DNA of 60,123 nt from NCBI GenBank assembly GCA_017431005.1, contig JAFRLY010000035.1, positions 1 to 60,123 of the forward strand, in the 5' to 3' direction. This stretch comes from Clostridia bacterium. GTDB taxonomy: Bacteria > Bacillota > Clostridia > Christensenellales > Aristaeellaceae. The translations under genes and the position numbers were made by a program. Below the pieces are notes generated by a model. The model did no database searches and had not been told where the DNA came from. It saw only the letters and a program-made list of their open reading frames with translations. Shown here one piece after another: positions 7,115-17,405 of this stretch; positions within the stretch are counted from its first letter, which is position 1; every line of letters starts with the position of its first letter.

Positions 7115-8638
7115 TCACACGTCCAATTCACTGATCTGTTTAGGATACTCACGCATTTCATCCGAACTGTGCAAGGGTTTCCATACCTGAGCAAAGAATG
7201 GGTCGACCTTTGCCCGTGCTCCGTAATTCCAGCTCTTTCGCTCGCACTCTGGGCACCAGTGTCCGCCTTCCAGAACCAGCCTGGGACTGGCGTCAAAAGT
7301 GTGGCCAAAAGCGCAGCGGAAATTCAGCTTTGATTTCCAGTCGCCCTGGGCCATGGAATCGGACAGGCATGCGCCACCCCGGAATTCTGCTGCACCCTTC
7401 ACATCGGCAAGCGTCAATTCACTTTCAGGCTTGCTCTCATCATAACCATGATCAATGGGCACCACAGTGTCCCAATCGGTAAAGCGCTGCATCTGACTGA
7501 CCTTTTTTGGCAGCGCTTCCCAGGCCTTTTTGCTGCCCCAGTAGGCGTCGATGTGATCTTCCACATTGTCTTTGATGAAGCGCATGGTGCCATGCTTGCT
7601 CATCAGCAACTTCCTGAAGGTGCTCTTGATGATGCTGCCCATCAGCTTTTGTCCGCCTGGCAGTTTACAGATCGCCCGGGCCATGCCCTTGACCGATTTC
7701 ACTTCATTCAGATAAGCGTCATAAAAATACTGCATACTGTCCGAGCGGAAGTGCAGGTAGTTTTCCAGCTTGTCTGAATCCAGATAATACTGGCCGTGAA
7801 AGTTGCGTATGGCATAGGCCTTAGGGTCAATCACGGGATCGAGGGAGGTAAAGCCCATTTCCCCGTACATTTTCTGATACATAGTATAGGTATCCACCCG
7901 GCAGCTTTTCCCGCCGCCGATATTGTAAATGTGGCCCCAGAAGTCCTCCGCCAATGTCCCGTCTGCCTCAAAGGCGCAAAGATTCCGCATGGCACGGCCG
8001 GAATCCCGGTCGGAGCAGTATTCCAGCACGTTATCCAGACAGTTGTGAAACTGGATCGCGTCCCGGATCTTTGCCATGGCCGGGCCGATGATGCCCGTCT
8101 GCCGCAGGCTGACCCAATATTTCAGACCGCTCTCGATCACATACCGTTCCGCTGCCACCTTGGAAACAGCGTAATAGTCAAACATGCTGGGCTTGATGGG
8201 ATCGCCGACCCGGCCCCAGTGGATGGGAGGCATCCGGTCACCTGTCTCGGCGACGGTGCCGATATATACGAGTCTGGTGATGTCGTTCCGGCCCTGCTGC
8301 CTGATGGCCTCGACGATGTTCCTTGTAGAGCCATAATTGTTTTTCATGGCCCTGTCCGGGTAATAATCGGCAGCGGGCGACACGAAAGCGGCGATATGCA
8401 GCACGATGTCTGCGTCTTCCGTACAGGCAGCCACGTCCTTCCTGCTGGTCAGATCGCCCCAGACGATGCGGAGTCCCGTCCGGTCTTTGTATGGATCAAA
8501 CAGTTTCCTGTTTTTTTCGGAATCCCTCAGGAGAAGCGTAACGTTATACTTTTTCCCTATGTCAGGCAGCATCTGCCGGAAGCTTTCGAAGCCCATGCCG
8601 CCGCCCGCGCCGGTCATGAATACCGTTTTCATGTTCAT
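7115..8638 (-). CDS. NAD-dependent epimerase/dehydratase fused to a zinc-ribbon-like C-terminus
   Basis: The first 330 or so of 507 residues are an extended short-chain dehydrogenase. TGAGGGMGF near residue 10 binds NAD(P), VWGDL and IAAFVSP follow, and YYAVSK holds the catalytic Tyr and Lys. The last 80 residues carry a CAFGHTF/HWCPEC pattern that could hold one zinc ion, an uncommon addition. The product could change a sugar nucleotide or free sugar. The gene overlaps the upstream broken epimerase by four bases and closes the long minus-strand operon of GH3, GPH, GH5 and GH78 genes. Confidence 0.7.
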   Translation of the reverse strand: MNMKTVFMTGAGGGMGFESFRQMLPDIGKKYNVTLLLRDSEKNRKLFDPYKDRTGLRIVWGDLTSRKDVAACTEDADIVLHIAAFVSPAADYYPDRAMKNNYGSTRNIVEAIRQQGRNDITRLVYIGTVAETGDRMPPIHWGRVGDPIKPSMFDYYAVSKVAAERYVIESGLKYWVSLRQTGIIGPAMAKIRDAIQFHNCLDNVLEYCSDRDSGRAMRNLCAFEADGTLAEDFWGHIYNIGGGKSCRVDTYTMYQKMYGEMGFTSLDPVIDPKAYAIRNFHGQYYLDSDKLENYLHFRSDSMQYFYDAYLNEVKSVKGMARAICKLPGGQKLMGSIIKSTFRKLLMSKHGTMRFIKDNVEDHIDAYWGSKKAWEALPKKVSQMQRFTDWDTVVPIDHGYDESKPESELTLADVKGAAEFRGGACLSDSMAQGDWKSKLNFRCAFGHTFDASPRLVLEGGHWCPECERKSWNYGARAKVDPFFAQVWKPLHSSDEMREYPKQISELDV

Positions 8639-9651
8639 TCTCCTTTCATAGCAATGATATTCCTGGCTTTACCGTCCAGAATATCCACGCATAGCCGGAT
8701 GGAATCGCCGATGGCTGCGTCAATATCGTCTTCGGTTACACCCAGCGGAATGCAGCCCTGACTCTTGTCAATGAACTGATCGGAGCATTGCAGATCGGTA
8801 AACTTCACCATATCCAGGCCGCCCTCGATGCCCATCTGCTGCTGTTCTTTTTTCAGCTTCCTTCCACCGATGGCGTACATCCAGTTGGGGATCGTCACGA
8901 TCTTTTTATTCGGGCAACCCAGATATTTGTGGCAGATCTTCAGCATTTCCTTCCAGGTCAGATTGTACCAGCCAATAGGATAGCACTTTCCGCCTTGATT
9001 CTTCTCCAGTGCTCCGGCAATGGCCTGGCCTACCTGCTTTACCGTTACCATGGCAGACCCACCCCTGGGCCACATGGTGAAGCTCTTCATGGAGCGGATG
9101 TTTTCCACCAGGAATACCCAAACCGGCTTGCGTCCCGGCTGCGTGCCGAAGATATAAGGCAGTTCCAGCACGGCCACGTCAAAATCCGGCCCGGCATACC
9201 CCAGTGCCATCTTTTCCTGGTCTATACGGCTGCGAATATAGGGATGGTATTCCGTCAGCCGCATCTGCGGCTATTCCTTGGCAAAATAAGAGAAGTAGGA
9301 GCCCAGGACCACGGTATGCTTCACACCGGATTCCTTTGCTATGTGCAGCAGACGGTTCAGAGAATCAATATTGTATTTCCTGAACAGATCATAGACAGGT
9401 GCCGGACCTTCTACGCGCTCATCCACACCGGCAGCGAACACAAAGCCTTCGCATCCGGCAAACATGTCCCGGACTTCACCGTCGGTCATTTCCAGATAAT
9501 TACCATAAGTGATTTCCATTTCAGGCGGCAGTACAGCTCCCTGCGGCAGCGGAGGCAAAGCGATAGCCTTCACCTGATGGCCCCGCGCGATCAGTTCCTT
9601 TGCACCTTCACTGCCCAGCAGACCCGTTCCGCCAATCATGCAAACTTTCAT
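8635..9651 (-). pseudogene. NAD-dependent epimerase interrupted by one amber codon
   Basis: The frame from ATG 9651 reads an SDR start (MIGGTGLLGSEGAKEL) and stops at TAG 9273-9271 after SYFAKE. The same frame continues with PQMRLTEYHPYIRSR and the rest of the enzyme (YIFGTQPG, GGKCYPIG) to 8635. Joined, the two parts give about 338 residues, the normal length for extended SDR epimerases. A single base change therefore split the gene. An internal ATG at 9264 could start the second part, but the catalytic and NAD-binding regions would then be separate. TAG is used as a normal stop elsewhere here, so recoding is unlikely. It follows GH78 by 14 bases. Confidence 0.8.
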
Positions 9652-9665
9652 TTACCTGCTCCCCC

Positions 9666-12197
9666 TTATTCTTCGATCTGATAGATTCCCGGCTGCATTT
9701 CCTGCGGGATACTGCCAGGGAACGTTACCGTTGCGGTACAGCCTGCCGGAACGGAAAAGCTGTAAATGGTTTTTTTGCCGGCTTTTTTCCAGCCGCTGGA
9801 AACAGTGCCGTAAATGCTTTCATACTGGAACGCGGCTTCTGTCAGATGCCCGCCGGGCCGGGGCGCGATCACAAAATGGTTTTCCCCGTCCACCCGGACG
9901 CCGCAGCAGGTGTCAAAAAGCCATTCGCACACCGCACCCTTGGAGTAATGGTTCAGGGAGCAGATGCCACTGTCAGACTTCGGCCCCTCCCAGCCCTCCC
10001 AGATGGTCTTTGCGCCGGCCTTGGGCATGGACAGCCAGCCGGGGATTTCCTCGTTCTCCAGCAGGCGGTAGGCGTATTCAATGTCCAGTTCAGCCAGCAC
10101 ATAGAGGATCAGCGGTGTGGAGAGGAATCCGGTACCCAGCCGCCAGCCGTAATTGTCCAGCGCCTGAATCAGGCGTTTTTTTGCAAAGGCCGTTTGTTCC
10201 TCGTTCAGCAGATCCATGTACAGGGGCCGCACCAGTTTGGCCTGGCGGTCGGTGTCCAGAGTGAAACGGGGTTTGGCGGCCATCTCCTGATAGGCCCGCT
10301 TTGCGCCTTCACTGTATTCCCGCAGCAGGGGGATCGGCTCCGTCTTGCCAAGCAGCTCGCAGATCTCCGCCATGACGCCCAGCACCCGGGCGGTGTAGGC
10401 GGTGGATTCCTCCGGGTGCGGCTCAGCAAAGTCTGTCCACACGAAGGCCCGGACATCATTCGGTTCAGCCCACTCGCCGTAGCTCTGTCCGGCATTGACG
10501 GCATATTTCCTGTTCTGCCGGGAGATACCCAGGGGTTTGGCATAAATGCCGCCCCACTTTCCGCAGCGGGAGATCATGAACCTGGCATAGCGAAGCATGT
10601 TCTCATAATTGTCCTCGAGGATTCTCCGGTCACCGTACTTCTGATAAAACCGCCAGGGCATCAGGATGCCCACGTCCGCCCAGCCCACGGAGCCGTTCAT
10701 GGGGGCCATGAACCAGTCCTCGTTGGCATAGGGAGCAATCTGGGGCAGCTTCCCGCTTTTCCATTGACGGTCGAACACATCCCGCAGGTGCTTCCGGGCA
10801 AAGGCCGCGTAGTCTGCCAGATAGCTGGCGGTGCCGAAGAACACCTGGCTGTCGCCGGTCCAGCCCATACGCTCCCGGGTGGGGCAGTCGGAGGGAATGT
10901 CCACGGAATTGGATTTCAGCGACCAGGTCGTCGCTTCCACAAACTGATTGATCAGCGGATTGGAGCAGCTGAATGCCGCGGTGAAGGGAAAACCCGAATA
11001 CAGAGCAATCTGCGTAAAATCATCAAGCTCAAAGGGGATGTCTGTTTCGATCAGGGCGTACTGGAAGCCGCCGTAGAAGAATTTTGGCTTATATTCATTG
11101 ATGCCTTCCCGGCAGGTGTAAGTGAATTCCTGCAGGGGCGAGGCCTTGCCCCTGGTGACGCACTGGATGTTCTTCTGGGTGAATTCCCCGGCGTCATCCA
11201 GCATTTCGCCCAGGCGAATGTGGATCTGCTGTCCCTGATGGGCGTTCAAGCGGAAGGCCAGATACCCGCACAGATTCTGCGGGAACTTCAGCACAGTCTT
11301 GCCAGAGGGGGTGGTGATTTTTTCAACCGGCTGAAAGCGTTCATGCTCTGTCACAAACACATTATCGGAGGCGGTCAGGTTTGCCGTGAAATCGCAGACC
11401 TTCGCCCTGTCGGCATACGAGGGAACCAGGTTCGCGTCCACGATCTCGCCGTCCTCGTTGTCGGCAAAGCGGATGGGGCCGTCGTTCGACCATTGCCAGC
11501 TGCCGTCGGTGACGACGGTCTGCACCGTTCCATCCTCCAGCGTCATTTCCATCTGGGCGATGAACCGCGTGACCGTGCCGTAGGTGCAGGTGCGGCCCTT
11601 GGCTCCGCTGGAGCCCCGGTACCAGCCATCCGCCAGCTCCACGGTCAGCGCGTTTTGACCGCTCCGCAGCAAATCAGTAACGTCATAGGTCTGGTACTGG
11701 ATGCGCTTGTGATAATCCGTGGAGCCGGGAGCCAGCACGAAGTCCCCCACCCGCCGTCTATTGAGTTGAGCTTCATATACGCCGCAGGCGGAAATGTAAA
11801 GCCGGGCCTTTTGCACAGGCTTCACATCAAAAATTTTGCAAAAGCAATCCACAGGATAGCGTGACTTTTTATTGGGCTTATAATCCCCGGTGATCCACTG
11901 GGCCGCCCAATCGTGAATGCCCATTTCAAAGCAGGCAGGCTCGCTCCACGCTCCGGGCATATCGTTTTCATCCCACAGGCGAACCCTCCATTCCACCTGC
12001 TCCCGGTCCGGGAGGCTCAGGGGATAATCCGCGTGCATCGAGGCGGACGCGACCTTGCCGCTGTCCCACTGTTCGCAGACGATCTGATACGCTGTCTGCC
12101 GGATGCCGCCTTCGCAGTTCCAGAAGAGGCGCGGATGCTGCAGATCAATGCCAAGGGGATTGACTAAATATTCCGTTCGCAGTCGTATTGCTTTCAT
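9666..12197 (-). CDS. GH78 alpha-L-rhamnosidase
   Basis: The 843-residue enzyme has the GH78 layout: N-terminal beta-sandwich domains (WRVRLWDENDMPGAWSEP, then ARLYISACGVYEAQLNRRRVGD) followed by an (alpha/alpha)6 barrel with the signature SDCPTRERMGWTGD, which carries the general acid Glu. It removes terminal L-rhamnose from pectin side chains or plant glycosides. There is no signal peptide, so the substrate must be imported first, probably by the GPH symporter of this operon. It lies four bases from the GH5 gene upstream. Confidence 0.88.
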   Translation of the reverse strand: MKAIRLRTEYLVNPLGIDLQHPRLFWNCEGGIRQTAYQIVCEQWDSGKVASASMHADYPLSLPDREQVEWRVRLWDENDMPGAWSEPACFEMGIHDWAAQWITGDYKPNKKSRYPVDCFCKIFDVKPVQKARLYISACGVYEAQLNRRRVGDFVLAPGSTDYHKRIQYQTYDVTDLLRSGQNALTVELADGWYRGSSGAKGRTCTYGTVTRFIAQMEMTLEDGTVQTVVTDGSWQWSNDGPIRFADNEDGEIVDANLVPSYADRAKVCDFTANLTASDNVFVTEHERFQPVEKITTPSGKTVLKFPQNLCGYLAFRLNAHQGQQIHIRLGEMLDDAGEFTQKNIQCVTRGKASPLQEFTYTCREGINEYKPKFFYGGFQYALIETDIPFELDDFTQIALYSGFPFTAAFSCSNPLINQFVEATTWSLKSNSVDIPSDCPTRERMGWTGDSQVFFGTASYLADYAAFARKHLRDVFDRQWKSGKLPQIAPYANEDWFMAPMNGSVGWADVGILMPWRFYQKYGDRRILEDNYENMLRYARFMISRCGKWGGIYAKPLGISRQNRKYAVNAGQSYGEWAEPNDVRAFVWTDFAEPHPEESTAYTARVLGVMAEICELLGKTEPIPLLREYSEGAKRAYQEMAAKPRFTLDTDRQAKLVRPLYMDLLNEEQTAFAKKRLIQALDNYGWRLGTGFLSTPLILYVLAELDIEYAYRLLENEEIPGWLSMPKAGAKTIWEGWEGPKSDSGICSLNHYSKGAVCEWLFDTCCGVRVDGENHFVIAPRPGGHLTEAAFQYESIYGTVSSGWKKAGKKTIYSFSVPAGCTATVTFPGSIPQEMQPGIYQIEE

Positions 12198-12201
12198 GGC
12201 T

Positions 12202-13590
12202 TTATCCTCTGATGGTCAGATTCGCTGCACCATCCGCTCCGGCAGTTACGCTGACCAGCCAGCTTTCCGGACTGTAGGCGCGCGCTTCCGTTTGAATGGG
12301 AAGATCACAGGCAATGTCTTCGGGCTTAAAGGGAAGAAAGACAAACGTCGTTCCACCCTTTTCAGCTTTATATTTCATCTCATAGGCTTTACCCGCTTCA
12401 TCGTAATGGTAGCTTTGCAGCGTGCCTGCGGTTTCCATGGGATAAGCCCGGCAGAGGGCGGAGAAATTGGCGTCGTTCTCCTGCCCGGGACGGTACTCGC
12501 AGTAAGCGGAGCCCCACAGATTTTCTTCCAGGATGTGATTCATGAACCGGATCAGATCGTTGGTGAACTCCCTGGACGGGAACGCGCCCCATTCGCCGAT
12601 GATCGTGGGCAGCCGCAGCCGGTCCTGCCCCTGGCGCTTGCCCATGAAGACACGGGCGACGTTCTCCTTGCTGTACGCGTCATAGCGGTCGGAATCCACC
12701 ACGGAATCATAGCCGTGCGGCGCGTAGATCTGGCCGATGCCCTCCAGCCGTTCCATTCCGGTGGGCACGTCGGTGCTGCAGTAGATGTTGCCGCCGGTGA
12801 CGATATTCAGCCCGCTGTGCTTCTGAATGGCCCGCTGCATCCGGCGGTAGAAATCCATCAGCGTGGTTCTGTCAAACTCCATGAGGCGCGACGCCACGAT
12901 GCCCATGAACTCAGCCGCCTGCTCCGGCGGGATCAGGTCGGGACGGCTCAGATCAAACTGCGGGTTCTTTTTCAGCATCTCCATGGTGCCGCTTCCAAAG
13001 GCCTCCCGGGCCAGGCTGCCCATGAAGGGCTCGTTCATGGGCTCCAGGCCGATCACGTTGGGGCAGTCCGCAAAGATGCGGGCAATTTCCTCCCACATGC
13101 GCTCATAATGATCCAGCAGACCAACGCCATCCTCCGCAGGCTTGTTTGCCCAGAAATTATCCGCTGCTTTGATCACCGCCTCACTCCGGAGGTAGGCGTC
13201 ATACCAGAGCACACAGTCGGTGGGATGCGGCAGCCCCTCGTCCAGGCAGGCCCAATCCGGAGCGCCGTCTCCGTATTTCTGGACAAACAGATCCTGATGC
13301 ATATCCAGGATGATATAGATGCCGTTTTCCTCAGCCAAATTTACGATGTGTTTGACCTTGTTCAGGTATTCGTAATCGATCTTTCCGGGCTGGGGCTCCA
13401 CGGCATCCCAGAAGATCCCATAGCGCAGCAGATTGAAGCCCATGCGGCGGAAATATGGGAAGGCCTTTTCGAGGTCAGGATAGATATGGCCCATTTCCCG
13501 TTCCCGGCACAATATGTTTTCGCCGTGCAGAATGACCTGCCGACCGCTTTCATTCACAAAGGTCATGTCTTTCAGAAACAGCTTTTCCAT
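12202..13590 (-). CDS. GH5-family glycoside hydrolase
   Basis: From ATG 13590 (AGAGGAGG site upstream) the product has 462 residues; the longer open frame would run into the upstream gene. Catalytic residues are visible: acid/base Glu187 in PMNEPF and nucleophile Glu333 in IGEWGAF. The overall form, with an early NLLRYGIFWDAVEP segment and a C-terminal beta domain, recalls the endoglycoceramidase-like branch of GH5. No signal peptide is present, so it acts on imported oligosaccharides, perhaps removing a disaccharide or beta-linked sugar. Its exact substrate is unknown. Confidence 0.8.
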   Translation of the reverse strand: MEKLFLKDMTFVNESGRQVILHGENILCREREMGHIYPDLEKAFPYFRRMGFNLLRYGIFWDAVEPQPGKIDYEYLNKVKHIVNLAEENGIYIILDMHQDLFVQKYGDGAPDWACLDEGLPHPTDCVLWYDAYLRSEAVIKAADNFWANKPAEDGVGLLDHYERMWEEIARIFADCPNVIGLEPMNEPFMGSLAREAFGSGTMEMLKKNPQFDLSRPDLIPPEQAAEFMGIVASRLMEFDRTTLMDFYRRMQRAIQKHSGLNIVTGGNIYCSTDVPTGMERLEGIGQIYAPHGYDSVVDSDRYDAYSKENVARVFMGKRQGQDRLRLPTIIGEWGAFPSREFTNDLIRFMNHILEENLWGSAYCEYRPGQENDANFSALCRAYPMETAGTLQSYHYDEAGKAYEMKYKAEKGGTTFVFLPFKPEDIACDLPIQTEARAYSPESWLVSVTAGADGAANLTIRG

Positions 13591-13606
13591 AATACTCTGC
13601 CTCCTC

Positions 13607-15127
13607 TTATTTCCTGAGCGCTTTCCGCGCCTTGATCTCTTCCTGCTCCCTGGCGATGTTCTTCTCCACATTGATGAACTTCAGAATCACGGCAAGGATT
13701 ATACCGGTGAATACCTCCAGCCCCACGAAGGCAAAGGAAATCACCCAGTTTACGTTTGCGCTCTGCTGCAGGGCTACGGTGAGCACGCCGTCCGCCGCAG
13801 GCTTCAGGCTTTCCAGCGCGACCTGTGCGGTCTGGCCGTTGGCCGCCAGCCAGGAGGATGCCTCCGCCACGCTGCCGGCTGTGATGGGCGCAACGTACCC
13901 GGCCGTAGCCAGCATCCAGTTGAACACGCCGGTCATGATGCCCACCATGGCCACGGCGATGATGTTATAGATGGACATGGCCGCGCCGTCTGCCCGGATG
14001 TGCTTGCTCCACTCCAGATGATCCAGGCAGTCCGCAAACAGGGCCATGAACACATAGGAGCTGGGCAGACCGCCGATGTTCTTGATAAACTGGCCGATCA
14101 GCACGATGATCAGGCTGGTGGGCGCCAGCCAGCAGATCAGGCTGCCCAGTGCGTAGAGCAGGAAGCCCACCATGGTCACGTTCCGCTTGCCGAATCTCTT
14201 TGCCAGGGGCCACACGGCGAAGATGCCGATGCCCATGGGTACGCCGCCGATGACGGAAACCAGCATCTGGGTGATGCCGTCGTTGTAGGTTCCAAGTACA
14301 TAATTGCAATAATAAACCAGGCCCAGATTTTTGAGCGTCACGCCGATGGTGGACACCAGGAAGTAGACGTACATCAGCACCATGTATTTGTCGGAGAAGA
14401 TGGTTTTCATCTGCTGGGCGAAGGTGAGCTTCCTGCTGTCGTCTTCCTGCGCGGCCTCCTCTGTCACCCGCTCCTTGGTGAAGAAGTACTCCAGCAAGGT
14501 CAGCGGAAGAGCGACGATGGCCAGGATGGACATGAGGGTGATCCACTTGGACTTGTCCACGCCGATCATGGGCATGATCACCATGGGGAACACCAGGGCC
14601 ACCAGGATGCCGCTCATCATGATGGTGGTGATCTGGTTGAACACGCTAAGGCCGCCCCGGGCGGTGCCGTCGCGGGTGGACAGGGGCACCATCAGGTTGT
14701 GGCTCATGTTGAAAATGGTGTAAGCGAAGGAGTAGAACAGGTTGTAGGAGATCATCACCCAGATTGCCTTCACCGTATCATTGGCTTCCGGCACGGTGAA
14801 GAGCAGGATGGCAGTGATCGTCACCAGCGGCGCGGAGAGCAGCAGCCAGGGCCGGGCCTTGCCCTCCTTCGTCCGCGTCCGGTCGATGATCTGGCCCATG
14901 ATGATGTTGGTGATCGCATCAATCACCTTGGATACGATCGGGAAGACCGTCAGGAAAATACCGCCCCACAGGGGGGTCAGCTTCAGTACGTCGGTGTAAT
15001 AGACGTTCAGGTAGGTGGCCAGCACCGCGTTGAGCAGCAGCGCGCCGGCGGGGCCCAGCAGGTAGCCCAGCCATTTTTCCTTTCGGGTGACGGTTTCGGA
15101 TTGGATCCGGCTGGCAGGCAGTTTCAT
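13607..15127 (-). CDS. GPH-family sugar:cation symporter
   Basis: The 506-residue protein has about 12 membrane segments and the glycoside-pentoside-hexuronide signature [25 protein letters not shown] near residues 68-92, followed by the SYNLFYSF region. GPH carriers bring glycosides into the cell with Na+ or H+. Its start overlaps the end of the GH3 gene by four bases, so the two are translationally coupled. It probably imports the glycosides that GH3, GH5 and GH78 split. Confidence 0.88.
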   Translation of the reverse strand: MKLPASRIQSETVTRKEKWLGYLLGPAGALLLNAVLATYLNVYYTDVLKLTPLWGGIFLTVFPIVSKVIDAITNIIMGQIIDRTRTKEGKARPWLLLSAPLVTITAILLFTVPEANDTVKAIWVMISYNLFYSFAYTIFNMSHNLMVPLSTRDGTARGGLSVFNQITTIMMSGILVALVFPMVIMPMIGVDKSKWITLMSILAIVALPLTLLEYFFTKERVTEEAAQEDDSRKLTFAQQMKTIFSDKYMVLMYVYFLVSTIGVTLKNLGLVYYCNYVLGTYNDGITQMLVSVIGGVPMGIGIFAVWPLAKRFGKRNVTMVGFLLYALGSLICWLAPTSLIIVLIGQFIKNIGGLPSSYVFMALFADCLDHLEWSKHIRADGAAMSIYNIIAVAMVGIMTGVFNWMLATAGYVAPITAGSVAEASSWLAANGQTAQVALESLKPAADGVLTVALQQSANVNWVISFAFVGLEVFTGIILAVILKFINVEKNIAREQEEIKARKALRK

Positions 15128-17262
15128 TTTGCGTTCTCCTCCTTTGGCAGCTTGGGGACTTTGATAGGCGACAGGAAGGCCTTTGCGCCTTTGATCAGGC
15201 GGCCGTTGGCCAGGTTTACGAAGCCTTCAGCGAAATTCCAGGGGAAGGATTTCCCGGCTGACATGGACATGGAGCGCAGAGAGTTGCTCTCCAGGATTCG
15301 CTTCAGGAACAGGGCGCCTTTGCGCTTGTTGTCCTTTTCCGGCCCGTCCGGCATCCTCTCCGCCTGTTTCATCTGCTTGCGGGCGACGGAGAGCACTGCG
15401 TTGAACAGGATGCGGCCCATGAAGGTCTGCCGGAGGTCAGAGAACCGGGATTCCGCCGTGATGGGATATTCCGGCGGGAGAGGAGGAACGGTATAGGTGT
15501 CAGGGTACGCCGTTTCTTCCTCCGGCTCCATGGTGATGGAGACCGTCCGGCTTTCTCCCGGCTGCAGGTAAACTTTCTGAAAGCCCCGCAGCTCGCCGTC
15601 CGCATACAGCTGCGCCACCTCGCCGCCGAAGCGGCTGCCGGTGTTGGTGATGGTCTGGGTATAGGTATCGCCGTCCCGCTGCCATTCACTGTGGCTGAAG
15701 GCGGTGTAGCTCAGCCCGTGGCCGAATGGGTAGCGTACAGGGATGCCGTGCTTCTGATAATATCGATACCCCGCTTCTGTCCCTTCGGCGTATACCTCCT
15801 GCAGGGTCTGACCGAAGGTTTCATGGCCTGGAACATCCTCGTACCGGAGGGGCCAGGTCTCCGCCAGCCTGCCGGAAGGATTCTTTTCTCCGAACAGCAG
15901 CTGTGCCGCGGCCTCGCCGCCGTTCTGCCCCGGAAGAGACATGTTCAGGATCGCGCTGACCCGGTCGTTGAACGGCAGCTCCACAACGCTCCCGCCGAAA
16001 AGTACGATCACCACCTTTTTGCCTGTGGCAGTCATCTCATCGATCAGCTTCAGCTGGGTTTCCGGCAGGCGCATGTTCTCCCGGTCGCAGCCCTCAGACT
16101 CATATTCGTCCGTCAGCCCGGCGAAGACGAGGATGGTATCGCATTCCGTCAGCGGAATGCTCCGGATGCCGCGCCGCTCAAAAGCATCCTTTACCGTTGT
16201 CACCCGGGTGGGATGGATCATGGAGCTCCCTGCGCCCTGATAGCGCATATTCTCATACAGCTCACCGGCGATATGCAGCTTTTCTTTCCCGGTCAGGGGC
16301 AGCGTCCCGTCGTTTTTCATCAGCACGGCGCAGTCCGCGGCGATCTCCGCTGCCAGGGCATGGTGGGCATCCCAGTCCACGGGCGTTTCATCCGCAGGCT
16401 GCACATACCGGTCAACCCAGCGCAGGATGTTCCGGCAGGCGGCGTCCAGATCCGTCATGGGCAGCGAGCCGTCCGCCGCTGCGTCCAGGATCCGGCGGCG
16501 GCAGACAGCGGTATCGCCGGGCATCTCCAGATCAAGGCCGGCCTTTACGCCCGCTATCCGGTCATGCACCGCGCCCCAGTCGGTCATTACCACGCCGTCA
16601 AAGCCCCATTCCCAGCGCAGGACATCCGTCAGCAGCCATTTGTTCTCCGAGCAGTATACGCCGTTGATCTGATTGTAGGCGCACATGAGCGTGGCGGGAT
16701 GCGCATGCTTCACGATGTATTCAAAGGGCTTCAGATACAGCCTGCGCATGGTGCGCTCCGATGAGACGGAGTTGCCCATGAAGCGGTAGTTCTCGCTGTT
16801 GTTCAGGGCAAAGTGTTTCACGGAAACGCCGACGCCCCGGCTTTGCACACCCTCCGTCATGGCAGCGCCCAGCACGCCGGCCAGCAGCGGATCCTCCGAG
16901 AAATACTCGAAGTTCCGGCCGCACAGGGGATTTCGCTTGATGTTTACACCGGGACCCAGCAGGGTGTGTACACCGTAATGGCGGCATTCCCTGCCGATGG
17001 CTTCGCCCATTTTCCGAAGATTTTCGGGGTTCCATCCGCAGGCTGTTGCCGCCGCGGTGGGAAAAGCAGTCGCGGGCTCGCTTTGGGATATGCCGTTGTC
17101 GCCGCTTCCGGTCTGCTTCCTCAGCCCGTGCGGGCCGTCGGACATGCAGAGCGAGGGGATGCCCAGCCGCGGAATCGGATTGGTGTACATGAAGTCGGTA
17201 CCCGACACCAGCGCAGCTTTTTCTTCAACTGTCAGCTGCTTCAGAATGCTCTCGATATCCAT
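15124..17262 (-). CDS. GH3 beta-glycosidase
   Basis: The 712-residue enzyme has the GH3 (alpha/beta)8 domain with KHFALNN and the nucleophile Asp228 in VMTDWGA, then the alpha/beta-sandwich and a fibronectin-like domain. The last 100 residues form a family-specific tail ([15 protein letters not shown]). No signal peptide is visible. It probably removes beta-linked glucose, xylose or a similar sugar from imported glycosides. It is the first gene of the minus-strand operon, behind a promoter at 17311-17338, and is divergent from the AraC regulator. Confidence 0.88.
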   Translation of the reverse strand: MDIESILKQLTVEEKAALVSGTDFMYTNPIPRLGIPSLCMSDGPHGLRKQTGSGDNGISQSEPATAFPTAAATACGWNPENLRKMGEAIGRECRHYGVHTLLGPGVNIKRNPLCGRNFEYFSEDPLLAGVLGAAMTEGVQSRGVGVSVKHFALNNSENYRFMGNSVSSERTMRRLYLKPFEYIVKHAHPATLMCAYNQINGVYCSENKWLLTDVLRWEWGFDGVVMTDWGAVHDRIAGVKAGLDLEMPGDTAVCRRRILDAAADGSLPMTDLDAACRNILRWVDRYVQPADETPVDWDAHHALAAEIAADCAVLMKNDGTLPLTGKEKLHIAGELYENMRYQGAGSSMIHPTRVTTVKDAFERRGIRSIPLTECDTILVFAGLTDEYESEGCDRENMRLPETQLKLIDEMTATGKKVVIVLFGGSVVELPFNDRVSAILNMSLPGQNGGEAAAQLLFGEKNPSGRLAETWPLRYEDVPGHETFGQTLQEVYAEGTEAGYRYYQKHGIPVRYPFGHGLSYTAFSHSEWQRDGDTYTQTITNTGSRFGGEVAQLYADGELRGFQKVYLQPGESRTVSITMEPEEETAYPDTYTVPPLPPEYPITAESRFSDLRQTFMGRILFNAVLSVARKQMKQAERMPDGPEKDNKRKGALFLKRILESNSLRSMSMSAGKSFPWNFAEGFVNLANGRLIKGAKAFLSPIKVPKLPKEENAK

Positions 17263-17310
17263 AGGATGCCTCCTTGCGGGATGCTGAGAGAAAAACAGAA
17301 TTGGATGATG

Positions 17311-17338
17311 AGTCTATTCTACAGCATGTTATTGTCAA
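17311..17338 (-). promoter_or_regulatory. Promoter of the GH3-GPH-GH5-GH78 operon
   Basis: TTGACA (17338-17333), a 16-base spacer and TAGACT (17316-17311) lie on the minus strand, 50 bases before the GH3 start. It is back-to-back with the araC-type promoter. Confidence 0.6.
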
Positions 17339-17343
17339 AAGTC

Positions 17344-17372
17344 TTGCATATTTGTGATAATAACAATATAAT
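17344..17372 (+). promoter_or_regulatory. Promoter of the AraC-type regulator
   Basis: TTGCAT (17344-17349), a 17-base spacer and TATAAT (17367-17372) precede the regulator start at 17406. Its -35 lies six bases from that of the divergent operon, so one bound regulator could act on both. Confidence 0.7.
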
Positions 17373-17405
17373 TGTATCGTTTTTCTGAGACAGGGAGTAT
17401 TTTAT

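Noticed and set aside
9271-9273. Pyrrolysine or suppressed amber codon
   Set aside because: TAG ends several ordinary genes in the window and the protein family does not use pyrrolysine; a simple mutation explains it better.
9600-11864. Open frame of 754 codons on the plus strand
   Set aside because: It lies antisense to the clear GH78 gene, has no ribosome site and no family resemblance; GC-rich codon use leaves the opposite strand open.
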